Of a DNA stretch of 64,000 bases, positions 1 to 8,537 are shown in pieces. The DNA is taken from the NCBI GenBank assembly GCA_026692845.1, contig JAPLNM010000044.1, positions 57,849-121,848 on the forward strand, in the 5' to 3' direction. Within the stretch, counting starts at the first letter, position 1, and each line of letters begins with the position of its first letter. The position numbers were made by a program, and so were the translations under genes. This stretch comes from Planctomycetota bacterium (GTDB lineage Bacteria > Planctomycetota > Planctomycetia > Pirellulales > Pirellulaceae). Below the pieces are notes generated by a model. The model saw only the letters and a program-made list of their open reading frames with translations, had not been told where the DNA came from and made no database searches.

Positions 1-2
1 TT

Positions 3-266
3 CCGCCTGACGATTGGCGCACGCGCAGTGCGAACTTCCAAGAACCACTCTTGACGAAAAATCTAGCCGTCGCCGAATCGGTCAAGCAGACTGCAACGCA
101 AGCGGGCCTCTCTGCGGGGCATCTTGCCATCGCTTGGGTGCTCAAGAATCCAGCCGTCACGGGCGCAATCGTGGGAATTCGCAATGTTCAGCAAGCCATG
201 GAGCTAGCGCATTTTGCAGAGGTTTATCCGTCGAAGACCGCTAGTCTTGTCAGCGCATTGGATTAA
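3..266 (+). CDS. Aldo/keto reductase, C-terminal end (gene starts outside window)
   Basis: Open from the left edge; the visible 87 residues are the last part of an aldo/keto reductase. The stretch with AGLSAGHLAIAWVLKNP followed by GAIVGIRNVQQ is the typical C-terminal segment of the NADPH-dependent TIM-barrel reductases, where the helix after AIAWVL and the G-x-R loop contact the cofactor phosphate. The catalytic Tyr/Asp/Lys/His residues would lie upstream and cannot be seen, so substrate is unknown. The next gene starts 4 bases after the stop, suggesting co-transcription. Confidence 0.8.
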   Translation, partial: PPDDWRTRSANFQEPLLTKNLAVAESVKQTATQAGLSAGHLAIAWVLKNPAVTGAIVGIRNVQQAMELAHFAEVYPSKTASLVSALD

Positions 267-270
267 CCCC

Positions 271-1050
271 ATGAATTCCGAAAAACGCGAGAGCATCGAT
301 CCGAGCCAAGGCCAAGGCGTAACGATCGAGGCTTGGGATCAACAGTGGGGTCGGTCCGTCCTGGAACTTTTGCGAGTTCAGATGGCCAATGCCGACGCGG
401 CCCATGGTCTGGAACATGTCCAACGGGTTGTCAAGAACGCCTGCCTGATCGCTCAGAACCTGGTTGACAATCGCCTTATCGGCGAAAGTCAGGAAATCGA
501 TTACGCAGTCCTGCTGCCGGCAGCTTGGTTTCACGATTGCGTTTATGTACCGAAGAATTCCCCTCAACGATCCCAAGCATCCTGTATCGCAGCCGAACAA
601 GCGGTGTTGCTGCTTTCTGGACTCGGTTATCCTTCGGAGAAATATCCGGCGATAGCGCATGCGATTGAATCGCACAGTTTTTCTGCAAGGATCCCTTGCC
701 GGAGCTTGGAGGCGCAGGTGCTCCAGGACGCCGACCGACTCGAAGCCCTCGGAGCCATTGGGCTGGCCCGATGCTTGATGACCGGCGGATCGATGGGCCA
801 ACGGCTCTACCATCCTGACGATCCGTTCCCGACGACTCGGAAACCTCAGGATGATCAGCAATCGGTCGACCATTTCTTTGCGAAATTACTCAAGCTGCCA
901 GCGACCATGCAGACCGAATCTGGCAGGCAGATCGCCAGGCAGCGAGCTGGATATCTCATCGCGTTTCTTGAGCAATTGGCTGAGGAAATCGGAGTTCCCA
1001 TCCAACTTTCGTCCGAGTTCCGTGGTTTACAAAAAGGGTATCATGGCTGA
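271..1050 (+). CDS. yedJ: HD-domain phosphohydrolase, YedJ-like
   Basis: A 259-residue HD-superfamily metal-dependent phosphohydrolase. Metal ligands are visible in order: the first His in DAAHGLEHVQRV, the HD pair in AAWFHDCVYVPKN, and the later Asp in QDADRLEALGAIGLAR. The combination with HSFSARIP and LLKLPATMQT matches E. coli YedJ as I remember it, a family whose substrate is not settled. The ATG at 271 lies just past the stop of the reductase; longer in-frame starts would overlap that gene. The symbol is by resemblance only. Confidence 0.8.
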   Translation: MNSEKRESIDPSQGQGVTIEAWDQQWGRSVLELLRVQMANADAAHGLEHVQRVVKNACLIAQNLVDNRLIGESQEIDYAVLLPAAWFHDCVYVPKNSPQRSQASCIAAEQAVLLLSGLGYPSEKYPAIAHAIESHSFSARIPCRSLEAQVLQDADRLEALGAIGLARCLMTGGSMGQRLYHPDDPFPTTRKPQDDQQSVDHFFAKLLKLPATMQTESGRQIARQRAGYLIAFLEQLAEEIGVPIQLSSEFRGLQKGYHG

Positions 1051-1107
1051 CAATAATGATCGCTATTACGATGCCCGACGGCGAACATCACCTTTCGGGT
1101 ACGTCCC

Positions 1108-2655
1108 ATGCATGGATTGATTCTTGTACAGCTTCAGAAATTCGCTCAGCAGACGTTCGGCCCCGAGAAGTGGCGTAGGGCGTTGTCCCAATCCGGTTTA
1201 GATCAAACCTCATTTTCAGCCGGTTTGGTTTACGAAGACCGACAAGCCCTCGAGTTGATTGTTTTAGCTTCCCAGACATTGAGAGTCCCGGTCGACGAAG
1301 TCGTCGAGTTGTTTGGAAGGTTTTTGTCGACGGAATTGATCAGGCTCTATTCCCGCGTCATCAAGCCAGAGTGGCGGACGCTAGATATCATCGAAAACAC
1401 CGAGACCTTCATCCATTCGGCGGTCCGTGTTGGCAATCCCGGTGCGGTACCTCCAGTCCTTGATGCGATTCGCCTGTCGGAAAACGAATTGCAGTTGCTC
1501 TATTCGTCCGACCGGAAGCTTTGCAAGTTGGCCATCGGGATCATCCATGGGTTGGCCGATCACTTTCAAGAGGTCATCGAGGTCCACAAAGACTCCTGCA
1601 TGCTGCAAGGCGATCCATTCTGCACGTTTCGATTGATTAGAAATATCACCAGACGCGATACCGAAAAATTGCACGTCCAAAATACGATTCAATTCGGTTT
1701 AGACTCCCCATTGACGGTCCAAGGAGTTCAATCCACTTGGGAGGGTGGAACGCTGAAGTCAAGAAGCGAGCGTTCCGAAAGTGAGCCGACTCAGTGGGGG
1801 AGCTATCTATCCCCCTCGATTTCCGGATCGGATTTCGCCAGCATCGGGCCTTACAGAGTCCTAGCCCAGCACGGGGAAGGTGGAATGGGTTGTGTCTTCC
1901 GAGCAATCGACACCCGTACGGAGCAAACGGTAGCCATCAAGGTGTTGCATCCGAAAGTTTCCAGAGAGGCGATAGCGAAAAAGCGTTTCCTACGCGAGCT
2001 GCAGGCCTTACAGCAAATCCGAAGCCCGCATGTGGTTGAGGTCCGAGACGTCGGTGAGGTTGGTCAGTTGCCTTACTTAGTCATGGAGTTTTTACGCGGT
2101 ACGAATCTCCAGGTGTACCGACAGCGTTTCCAGACTTTACCGATTCAGGAGATCCTGCGCATCGCGATCGAGACCGCGGATGGATTAGCCGCTGTGCATC
2201 AATGCGGGTTGATCCATCGCGATATTAAGCCGGAGAATCTTTGGATCGAATCGACGACACTCAATGTCAAGATCATCGATTTTGGGTTGGCTCATGCGGT
2301 ATCTGAAGAGATGCGACTGACACGGACCGGGACCTTCATCGGCACCCCTTCGTTCATGGCTCCCGAACAGGCCAGTGGAGGGACAATCGATCAGCGTGCT
2401 GACTTCTTCAGCCTCGGTTGCGTCCTTTACGATCTGTCCACTGGACGACGGCCGTTTGATCGCGAGAACATCCTAAGCACATTGTCTGCCTTGGCCAATC
2501 ACACCCCCGAGAAACCTCGGGTCCTAGCGCCGGATTGCCCGGAGGGATTCTCTGAGCTCATCATGCGGATGCTTGAAAAAGATCCTGCCAAGCGACCTCA
2601 AAATTGCCAGGAAATCTCGAAGAGGCTAAAGGCGATTCTGGCAAGCCTTGCCTGA
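1108..2655 (+). CDS. H-NOX (heme NO-binding) domain fused to serine/threonine protein kinase
   Basis: 515 residues. Residues 1-180 look like an H-NOX heme domain: start MHGLI, His103 (in ETFIHSAV) at the place of the proximal heme ligand, and Tyr132-x-Ser134-x-Arg136, the YxSxR propionate clamp; these are each one residue from the His102/Tyr131/Ser133/Arg135 numbering of the Thermoanaerobacter H-NOX. The distal Tyr that gives O2 binding there aligns with Leu141, so I infer an NO/CO-type sensor. A linker of about 65 residues leads to a complete Hanks kinase (about 247-515): GEGGMGCVF glycine loop, Lys278, HRDIKPEN around 370, DFG 391-393, APE 418-420. No membrane segment, so probably cytosolic. 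A 25-codon frame (1043-1120) with a fair ribosome site overlaps the start and might couple it to the HD gene. Confidence 0.85.
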   Translation: MHGLILVQLQKFAQQTFGPEKWRRALSQSGLDQTSFSAGLVYEDRQALELIVLASQTLRVPVDEVVELFGRFLSTELIRLYSRVIKPEWRTLDIIENTETFIHSAVRVGNPGAVPPVLDAIRLSENELQLLYSSDRKLCKLAIGIIHGLADHFQEVIEVHKDSCMLQGDPFCTFRLIRNITRRDTEKLHVQNTIQFGLDSPLTVQGVQSTWEGGTLKSRSERSESEPTQWGSYLSPSISGSDFASIGPYRVLAQHGEGGMGCVFRAIDTRTEQTVAIKVLHPKVSREAIAKKRFLRELQALQQIRSPHVVEVRDVGEVGQLPYLVMEFLRGTNLQVYRQRFQTLPIQEILRIAIETADGLAAVHQCGLIHRDIKPENLWIESTTLNVKIIDFGLAHAVSEEMRLTRTGTFIGTPSFMAPEQASGGTIDQRADFFSLGCVLYDLSTGRRPFDRENILSTLSALANHTPEKPRVLAPDCPEGFSELIMRMLEKDPAKRPQNCQEISKRLKAILASLA

Positions 2656-2673
2656 GAATACGCATTGCCTAGA

Positions 2674-4353
2674 TCACTCGAAATCGAGAACTTGGCCTGC
2701 TGCTTGCAATCGCGATTGGAGAGACGCATAGGGTACGTCTTGGACCGATTGCTGATGGTCGATGGCCAAGCAGGCCAATTCCGAGGCGCTTTGGCCTAGG
2801 ACCATGAAAACCGGTTCCATGCGGATGCTTCCATAGGCGATATGGCTTGCCGACATGCATACGGGGACCAGGAGGTTGCTGCATTCGGACTTCTTCGGGA
2901 AAATGCTTCTTGCGGAGATCGGATAAGGCTTGGTCGGGATCTGCACATCTCCTTCGTTCCTGGCGAGTCCCTCGGAAGTCACGTAGCGTTGCGTGTTATG
3001 GCTATCCATGTTGTAAGCTCCCATACCGACGCTGTCGTGGACGATTTCGATGCGTTTGCAGTTTTTCTCGGTCATCACGTAGTCGGAGACCAATCGTCGA
3101 GCTTCGCGCACGTAAAGTTGTCGGGGCCAATTGCCGTTGTCGAGAAACTCATCTTTGGCAAGTCCGTTGTTTTGGAAAACCTGCCGTATCGATTCAGGGA
3201 CCCTTGGATGGTTGGCCAGGGTCCACATGAGGCCTTGCTGGTAATCTTCGTGGTCCTGGAGGATCTCTTCACGGCGAGGATAGTCCGCCTCGGGGTATTC
3301 ATAGTTCTTGCCGATGTAATCGGTGCTGAAGGCGAAATTGTTGTTCACATCGGTTTTGCGGTTGGGCATCCAAATCGGGGCCCAAGGGATGCGCGTATCG
3401 GCGGCTTCGAAATTTCTCAGCAGCAGTTCGTAATCTAGTTCGTTGTACCGCTGGGGTTTGGGCCAGGCGACTCGGTTCTCAGGGACATCGGTCGTACACA
3501 TGCGGTAGTTGTAGGCTTGGAGACGATGATCTCCATCCCCGTCGGATCCTTGCGGTGGCGGCATGACATTCGGTAACAGACCGCTGGTGGGGTCTCCGGG
3601 GTTGATGTAGGGGTTGACGGGTTTGACGAATTGGTGATGGATGGTTTTTACTTTTTGCATGCCGTTGATCGTCTCACCGTAGGTGGCGTTGGCTTCACGA
3701 CCCACGTGGTACGAGACCCCGGCGGCAGCCATCAGATCCCCCTCATAGGTCGCGTCAATAAACATCTTTGCTCGAAATACATTGCCGTTTTCCATCTGGA
3801 TCGTCTCGATGGCCGTTGCGTTTTTGCGGACCCCTGACTTGCGATCCAAGCGTTGGTTTAAGACGACTTGTACATCGGTCTGTTTGAGCATTTGATCAAA
3901 GACGATCGAAGCAACGTGCGGCTCGAAGGTCCACATCGAGTCCTCGTTTTGAGTGTTGACCGTCCTGCCTTTGAAATACTTTTCGCGAGTCTCATGGGTC
4001 CATTGCGCAGGGTCTTGGTAGTGTTTGAATATCCTGCGATAGAATTCTCGGGAGATCCCACCGATGCAGCGTTTGTTTCCGATGTCGGTTGCTCCGAGCC
4101 CACCGGTGGTCATCCCTCCAAGGAATCCTGTCGGTTCGATCAGGACAACCGATTTGCCCAATCGCGAGGCTGAAACAGCCGCAGCGACCCCACCGCTGGT
4201 CCCACCGTAGATGACGAGATCTGCAGCGGTTTCTGATCGTTGAACCGTAGGGGTCTTGCCAATGGCAAATTCCCCGAAGTGGACCGACAAGCAGGCTAGA
4301 AAAGCCGCAAGCGAGACGGAAAGCGTTTTTCTTGTTGATAGCGAATTTTTCAT
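2674..4353 (-). CDS. Secreted FAD-dependent oxidoreductase (FAD_oxidored / xanthan lyase-like family)
   Basis: 559 residues. The start at 4353 gives a signal peptide (MKNSLSTRKTLSVSLAAFLAC); the longer frame only adds six residues. The dinucleotide fold follows directly: DLVIYGGTSGGVAAAVSASRLGKSVVLIEP, then FLGGMTTGGLG. This fits the FAD_oxidored family that is abundant in planctomycetes and often annotated as xanthan lyase; no polysaccharide-lyase domain is visible. It probably oxidises a sugar or other small substrate in the periplasm, but the substrate cannot be read from the sequence. It converges with the kinase gene, 18 bases apart, and is not obviously in an operon. Confidence 0.8.
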   Translation of the reverse strand: MKNSLSTRKTLSVSLAAFLACLSVHFGEFAIGKTPTVQRSETAADLVIYGGTSGGVAAAVSASRLGKSVVLIEPTGFLGGMTTGGLGATDIGNKRCIGGISREFYRRIFKHYQDPAQWTHETREKYFKGRTVNTQNEDSMWTFEPHVASIVFDQMLKQTDVQVVLNQRLDRKSGVRKNATAIETIQMENGNVFRAKMFIDATYEGDLMAAAGVSYHVGREANATYGETINGMQKVKTIHHQFVKPVNPYINPGDPTSGLLPNVMPPPQGSDGDGDHRLQAYNYRMCTTDVPENRVAWPKPQRYNELDYELLLRNFEAADTRIPWAPIWMPNRKTDVNNNFAFSTDYIGKNYEYPEADYPRREEILQDHEDYQQGLMWTLANHPRVPESIRQVFQNNGLAKDEFLDNGNWPRQLYVREARRLVSDYVMTEKNCKRIEIVHDSVGMGAYNMDSHNTQRYVTSEGLARNEGDVQIPTKPYPISARSIFPKKSECSNLLVPVCMSASHIAYGSIRMEPVFMVLGQSASELACLAIDHQQSVQDVPYASLQSRLQAAGQVLDFE

Positions 4354-4393
4354 TGGATAGAACAAATACAACTAAGAGAGGAATCTGCAAGCA

Positions 4394-4993
4394 TCAATCG
4401 CCCCAGATCGAGTGCGGGTCAAAGGTCATCGAGGCGATCATACTCATCGCGACACAACCGGCAAACGCGATCACCGCCGGACCGACATGGAATTCCACGA
4501 GCCCGGATAATTTGACCAGCATCACCAAAAACGCGAGCAGCATGACATCGAGCATGCTCCAGCGGCCAGAGAATTCGATGACACGATAGGCCCAGGCGCG
4601 GTGGTGGTGTTCGAGCCATTTGAGCCAGCAGAGCTCGAGGAGTGTGGCGAGTTTCAAAGCTGGCAAGAGGATCGAAAAAACGAAAATGATCGTCGCAACG
4701 AACCAGCTTCCTTGCTCATAGAGTTCGACGATGCCGCCCAGGATGCTGCTGTGGTATCGATGCCCGAGTTTTTCGATTTCAAGAATCGGTAAAAGGATCG
4801 CGGCGGGAAACAGCAGCAGGGCTGCCAGAGCCGCAGCGGCTGTCCGCTGGCTTGCACGCTCGGACTTGGCTGAATTGGCGATCGTCGTTCCGCAGCGAGT
4901 GCAGGCGTAACTGACCAAGTACCCCTCGGGAGCTGGGGTGGCTTGGCCGCCCGATAGACGGTGGACTTTGCCGCAGCAATGGCACGCTTTCAT
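4394..4993 (-). CDS. Paraquat-inducible protein A-like membrane protein
   Basis: 199 residues. Two short Cys motifs near the N-terminus (CHCCG and CTRCG) resemble the zinc-ribbon of PqiA, and four hydrophobic segments follow (about 57-78, 100-125, 148-170, 172-190). PqiA proteins usually have two such halves; this is a single half. In proteobacteria PqiA works with MCE proteins in lipid transport across the envelope; no MCE partner is visible here. The start at 4993 puts the zinc motif at the N-terminus; longer frames run into the upstream DUF2007 gene, which ends 16 bases before and is probably co-transcribed. Confidence 0.75.
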   Translation of the reverse strand: MKACHCCGKVHRLSGGQATPAPEGYLVSYACTRCGTTIANSAKSERASQRTAAAALAALLLFPAAILLPILEIEKLGHRYHSSILGGIVELYEQGSWFVATIIFVFSILLPALKLATLLELCWLKWLEHHHRAWAYRVIEFSGRWSMLDVMLLAFLVMLVKLSGLVEFHVGPAVIAFAGCVAMSMIASMTFDPHSIWGD

Positions 4994-5009
4994 CAGATCG
5001 CTAGACACC

Positions 5010-5267
5010 TTAGGCTCCCGGTAGATCTTGATTGGGATTGGAGCCGTCGTGCAATTCGGCCATTGCAATTTTGGCTCGATCTAGGTCGCAGGCCCTCACG
5101 ACGACTTGTGCATATCCACCCGCATCGGGCCATCCGGTATTGCCCCCTATACCGCTATGAAACGCAGGGATTTCGTTCTCTTCGAGGTACCCGATGAGCA
5201 ATCGAGCTTCGATGTCGGTCAGATAATCGTTTAGTACCATCGGTCGGTTCGGGTCGTTGGCCATCAT
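5010..5267 (-). CDS. DUF2007-like small protein
   Basis: 85 residues. The pattern of an N-terminal helix ARLLIGYLEENEIPAF, a Gly-rich loop, then VVVRACDLDRAKIAMAEL matches the DUF2007 fold (GlnB-like putative signal-transducing domain, function unknown). The start is fixed by an AGGGAG ribosome site six bases upstream of ATG at 5267; the open frame extends far upstream over dnaX sequence but those residues are not family-like. It precedes the PqiA-like gene on the same strand. Confidence 0.7.
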   Translation of the reverse strand: MMANDPNRPMVLNDYLTDIEARLLIGYLEENEIPAFHSGIGGNTGWPDAGGYAQVVVRACDLDRAKIAMAELHDGSNPNQDLPGA

Positions 5268-5500
5268 GTTTCTCCCTGGGTTGTTGGGGGTATTGTACAC
5301 CCAAAACGCCGGTCCATCTTGAGTACGATCCGATGGGGTGTTGGGCCCGAAACGTCGGAAAAGCGTCGGTTCTGGTAGAATCTGGCCCGAGTGTCGCCGA
5401 ACAAAAATCGCTGCAAGACAGCCATTTCGACTTGGGGATTTCCTAATGGGCTCATGTAGGCGACAATACACAACGCATTCATTTACCCTGAGGACTATCG

Positions 5501-7357
5501 ATGGCCGACGATCAGCAGAACACAACCGACCTTGCTCTAGCCGATCAGGCTTCGAAATACACCGTCGTGGCGCGGCGTTATCGGCCCAGGACCTTTGAAG
5601 AGCTCGTCGGCCAGGACACCGTCGCCCAGGGCTTATTGCGGGCGATCGAGACCCATCGGGTCGGTCATGCATATCTTTTTACGGGAGCTCGGGGGGTAGG
5701 TAAGACAAGTACGGCACGGATTTTTGCCAAAGCTCTCAATGCATCGGCGGACGGAAAAGGTCATTTCGATCCGAAGTCCGAGATTGCCTTGGCAATCGAC
5801 TCCGGCGATGACATGGATGTGATTGAAATCGACGGGGCAAGCAATCGCGGAATCGATGAGATTCGGCAGTTGCGTTCTAACGCATCGATTCGACCGACAC
5901 GCTCACCTTACAAAATCTATATAATCGACGAAGTCCACATGCTCACGACGCAGGCGTTCAACGCGTTGCTCAAGACGCTTGAGGAACCGCCTGGGCACGT
6001 AAAATTCATCTTCTGTACAACCGACCCGGACAAAATTCCGATCACGGTATTGTCCCGTTGCCAACGCTACGACTTCCCACCGGTCCATACCGATCAAATC
6101 CTTACGCGGTTGAAATTCATCTGCTCGAACGAGGGAACGCAGGCCGACGACGACGCGCTCAAATTGATCGCCAGGCGCGCTGCTGGATCGATGCGCGATA
6201 GCCAGTCGCTTTTGGAGCAAATGCTCAGCTTTGGGGGCAAGCACATCACGGTGGACGAAGTTCACGCGATGCTAGGAACGGCTGATGAGAGTCGTCTAGC
6301 CCTTTTCGCCGAGTGCATGGTCCGCCGCGATGCGGCCAAAGCCATCACGGAATTGAATGCGGCGATCGGCGACGGAGTCGATCCCGGACAACTTGCCGAG
6401 CAATTCCTCGGATACATGCGTGACGTAATGACCATCGCCATCGGAGCACCTGCCGAGTTGGTTCGAACCGCCGACCCTAGCAATTACTCGGACCTTCAAG
6501 CCTACGGAAACGCTTGGGGTTTATCGACGCTTCTTTCGGCGATTCAATTGCTCGACGAGACCATCGTCAAAATGAAGCACAGCGTGCAAAGCAGAATCCT
6601 GCTTGAAGTGGCTTTGGTTCAGATTTGCAATCTTGCCGATCTTCAGTCGATCTCCGACATCGTCCAGGGGATCGCGCAGAATCTAAACCCCAGTGTAGCG
6701 CCCAAGCGGCCGGAATTGCCATCGGTGCAAGCGCCTCCAAAAGCGCCGCCCGCAGTGGACATTGCTGCGAGTCCCGACGTAAAAAAAAAAGAGTCCCTGA
6801 CCCAAAAACCTAGCCAAGGGACTTCGGCGGTACCGTCGTCTCTTGAGGCAAGTGCAGTCCATGAGCCGATCTCTGAGGATACTTCAACCGGGCAAGTTCA
6901 GGCGGTTACCGAAGAAACCTCGCCCGAGCCGTTAGCGACGCATGGTCAGTCACTGGGATTCGGTGAGCCACGCGAGCAACTTGCCCAAGTCGCTCTGGGG
7001 CTTGAGGGCCTTGCGAGGCAATTGGCCAGCTTGGCGCTTGAGGTCATCGAGCAGCCTCAAGACCGTTGGGAAGTAAGGCTTGCCAAGGAAGCGCAATGGA
7101 CCTTCTCAAAGTTCACCAGTCCGGAGAATCTTCGGAAGCTAACCGAGGGTCTGAGGGAACTTACGGGCCGTGAAATCGCGCTGGAATTTGTCGTAACCGA
7201 CGAGCCGATGCCACACCAATCGGATGCTCTGGATCAAGGGCCCAAGTCGACGCAAGGGGTTTCGCAACCGCAGCGGATTCGCGAGGTGATGGCCACGGAT
7301 TTGATCAAGCGGTTCATTGAAGTATTGGGTGGGGAAGTGGTGAAAGTGGAGGATTGA
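5501..7357 (+). CDS. dnaX: DNA polymerase III subunit gamma/tau
   Basis: 618 residues, the clamp-loader ATPase. N-terminal VVARRYRPRTFEELVGQ, Walker A GARGVGKT (62-69), Walker B IIDE (141-144), sensor and arginine finger CTTDPDKIP and SRCQRYDF are all present. The four-cysteine zinc module that normally sits between Walker A and the EIDGASN motif is missing: residues 81-100 contain no Cys. A Pro/Ser-rich linker starts near 405, then a C-terminal tau-like domain. An A10 run encoding the VKKK segment is described separately. Start: ATG at 5501 with GAGG eight bases upstream. It stands alone; no recR or ybaB follows. Confidence 0.95.
   Translation: MADDQQNTTDLALADQASKYTVVARRYRPRTFEELVGQDTVAQGLLRAIETHRVGHAYLFTGARGVGKTSTARIFAKALNASADGKGHFDPKSEIALAIDSGDDMDVIEIDGASNRGIDEIRQLRSNASIRPTRSPYKIYIIDEVHMLTTQAFNALLKTLEEPPGHVKFIFCTTDPDKIPITVLSRCQRYDFPPVHTDQILTRLKFICSNEGTQADDDALKLIARRAAGSMRDSQSLLEQMLSFGGKHITVDEVHAMLGTADESRLALFAECMVRRDAAKAITELNAAIGDGVDPGQLAEQFLGYMRDVMTIAIGAPAELVRTADPSNYSDLQAYGNAWGLSTLLSAIQLLDETIVKMKHSVQSRILLEVALVQICNLADLQSISDIVQGIAQNLNPSVAPKRPELPSVQAPPKAPPAVDIAASPDVKKKESLTQKPSQGTSAVPSSLEASAVHEPISEDTSTGQVQAVTEETSPEPLATHGQSLGFGEPREQLAQVALGLEGLARQLASLALEVIEQPQDRWEVRLAKEAQWTFSKFTSPENLRKLTEGLRELTGREIALEFVVTDEPMPHQSDALDQGPKSTQGVSQPQRIREVMATDLIKRFIEVLGGEVVKVED
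6781..6824 (+). promoter_or_regulatory. A10 slippery run and adjacent stem-loop inside dnaX (candidate gamma-producing frameshift)
   Basis: Ten consecutive A (6781-6790) are followed at once by an 8-bp stem, 6791-6798 with 6817-6824 (AGTCCCT / AGGGACT plus a G-U pair), enclosing an 18-nt loop. A shift to the -1 frame meets TAG at 6811-6813, inside the loop; the +1 frame meets TGA at 6798-6800. The -1 product would be 437 residues against 618 for the full protein, close to E. coli gamma (431) and tau (643). Slippage could be ribosomal (as in E. coli) or transcriptional (as in Thermus). Function is inferred. Confidence 0.55.
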
Positions 7358-7455
7358 AGGTTTAGTTCGACAGTGCTCTTTTTTGGTTGTTGACGTCGGG
7401 GCTTTGGGCTTTTGTTTTAGGCTGCCGGAGGCTGTTTCCTCGGCTGCGCCTCGGC

Positions 7456-7479
7456 AGGAACGATTGGGACAATCGTTCT
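7456..7479. repeat. Palindromic element in dnaX downstream region
   Basis: The dnaX-to-7635 gap (277 bases) holds one clear structure: GAACGATTG (7458-7466), GGA, then CAATCGTTC (7470-7478), a perfect 9-bp stem with a three-base loop. It has no T-tract, so it is not a classic terminator, and it looks like a REP-type dispersed palindrome. Confidence 0.5.
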
Positions 7480-7634
7480 ACCATGGGCAGTTGCAAGCGA
7501 TACGTTTTTGGGTTTCGATATTGCTGTCGAAGCCCTTCGCGCGATTCGCGGATCCATGTTGATCCCATGCGTGCAATTGCCTAGACTCAAAAGCATATTC
7601 TGGTGCTAAAAACCAATCATTCCCAAGGTCCATC

Positions 7635-8507
7635 ATGAAATCGCTTGTTAGAGCCTTGATCTGGCTGCCGCTTGTTGTGTTCGTCGCAAGTGTGCAAGCA
7701 CAGACGATCGAGTGGAAGCTCAAAAAGGGCCAATCGTTTGATGTTCAAACCGTCAATGAGATGGTTACGAGCATGATACTACCCGACGGAGCAAAGCAGG
7801 AGTTGCCGATGAAGCAAATGATCGACGTTCAGTGGAACGTCGGCGCTTCGGATGACAAGAGTTTCGCCATTGAGCAGACCGTCAAACGGGTGCGGACCTC
7901 GATGAAATCGCCGATCATCAACGTGGAGTACGATTCGGACCAAGGCGACCCGACCGATCCGGTCGGCAAACAATTCGCTTTGGGTATCAAACCCGTGCTT
8001 GGAGTACCGATCTCACTGAAAATGGGACGACTTGGGAATTTGATCGAACTGAAACTCCCTCCCAGCCTTGTTGAGCAAAAATCCAATCCAGCCAACCCGC
8101 TGAGCGCCGAGTCGCTCAAGTCCTCGTTTCAACAGCAAATCGAATTTCCTAAGTTGAATTTCAGCGTCGGGGATACTTGGGAGCAAACGCTCAAGGCGAA
8201 TGTAAATGGCATGCAAACCCAATCGGTCCTGAAATTCCGTTTCGACGGGAATACCGATCGGGATGGTCGTAAATTTTCAAAATTCCATGTCGATGCCGTT
8301 ACCGAATTGGTGCAAAGCCCACCGGGTGTCGAAGTGACGCTTAAGGACACCGGCAGCGATGGCGAGATTTTTTTTGATGCCGAACTAGGATGTGTTTTCG
8401 AATCGATCCAACGTCAGAATCTCGATATGAACTTGAACGTCGCAGGCCAAAAGGTCAATCAGTCCATCCAAGGAACGACCACGACGACGTTCCGACTCGC
8501 CAATTAG
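7635..8507 (+). CDS. Secreted protein of unknown function (DUF6263-like)
   Basis: 290 residues with a clear signal peptide (LIWLPLVVFVASVQAQT, cleavage near residue 22). The mature part begins IEWKLKKGQSFDVQT, is rich in beta-strand-like alternation, and has a central segment LNFSVGDTWEQT followed by a late EIFFDAELGCVFESIQ. This resembles DUF6263-type planctomycete proteins, for which no function is known. It is preceded by the palindromic gap after dnaX and converges with the NamZ fusion gene, 30 bases apart. Confidence 0.75.
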   Translation: MKSLVRALIWLPLVVFVASVQAQTIEWKLKKGQSFDVQTVNEMVTSMILPDGAKQELPMKQMIDVQWNVGASDDKSFAIEQTVKRVRTSMKSPIINVEYDSDQGDPTDPVGKQFALGIKPVLGVPISLKMGRLGNLIELKLPPSLVEQKSNPANPLSAESLKSSFQQQIEFPKLNFSVGDTWEQTLKANVNGMQTQSVLKFRFDGNTDRDGRKFSKFHVDAVTELVQSPPGVEVTLKDTGSDGEIFFDAELGCVFESIQRQNLDMNLNVAGQKVNQSIQGTTTTTFRLAN

Positions 8508-8537
8508 ATCCGTCGGTGCTCTTTCAAGAGGACACGA

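Noticed and set aside
1043..1120. 25-codon frame with AAAGGG ribosome site overlapping the H-NOX kinase start
   Set aside because: Too short and without features; may be a coupling leader but nothing beyond the ribosome site supports it.
2842..3438. 198-codon plus-strand frame inside the FAD oxidoreductase gene
   Set aside because: Antisense shadow; the minus-strand gene has a signal peptide and cofactor motifs throughout.
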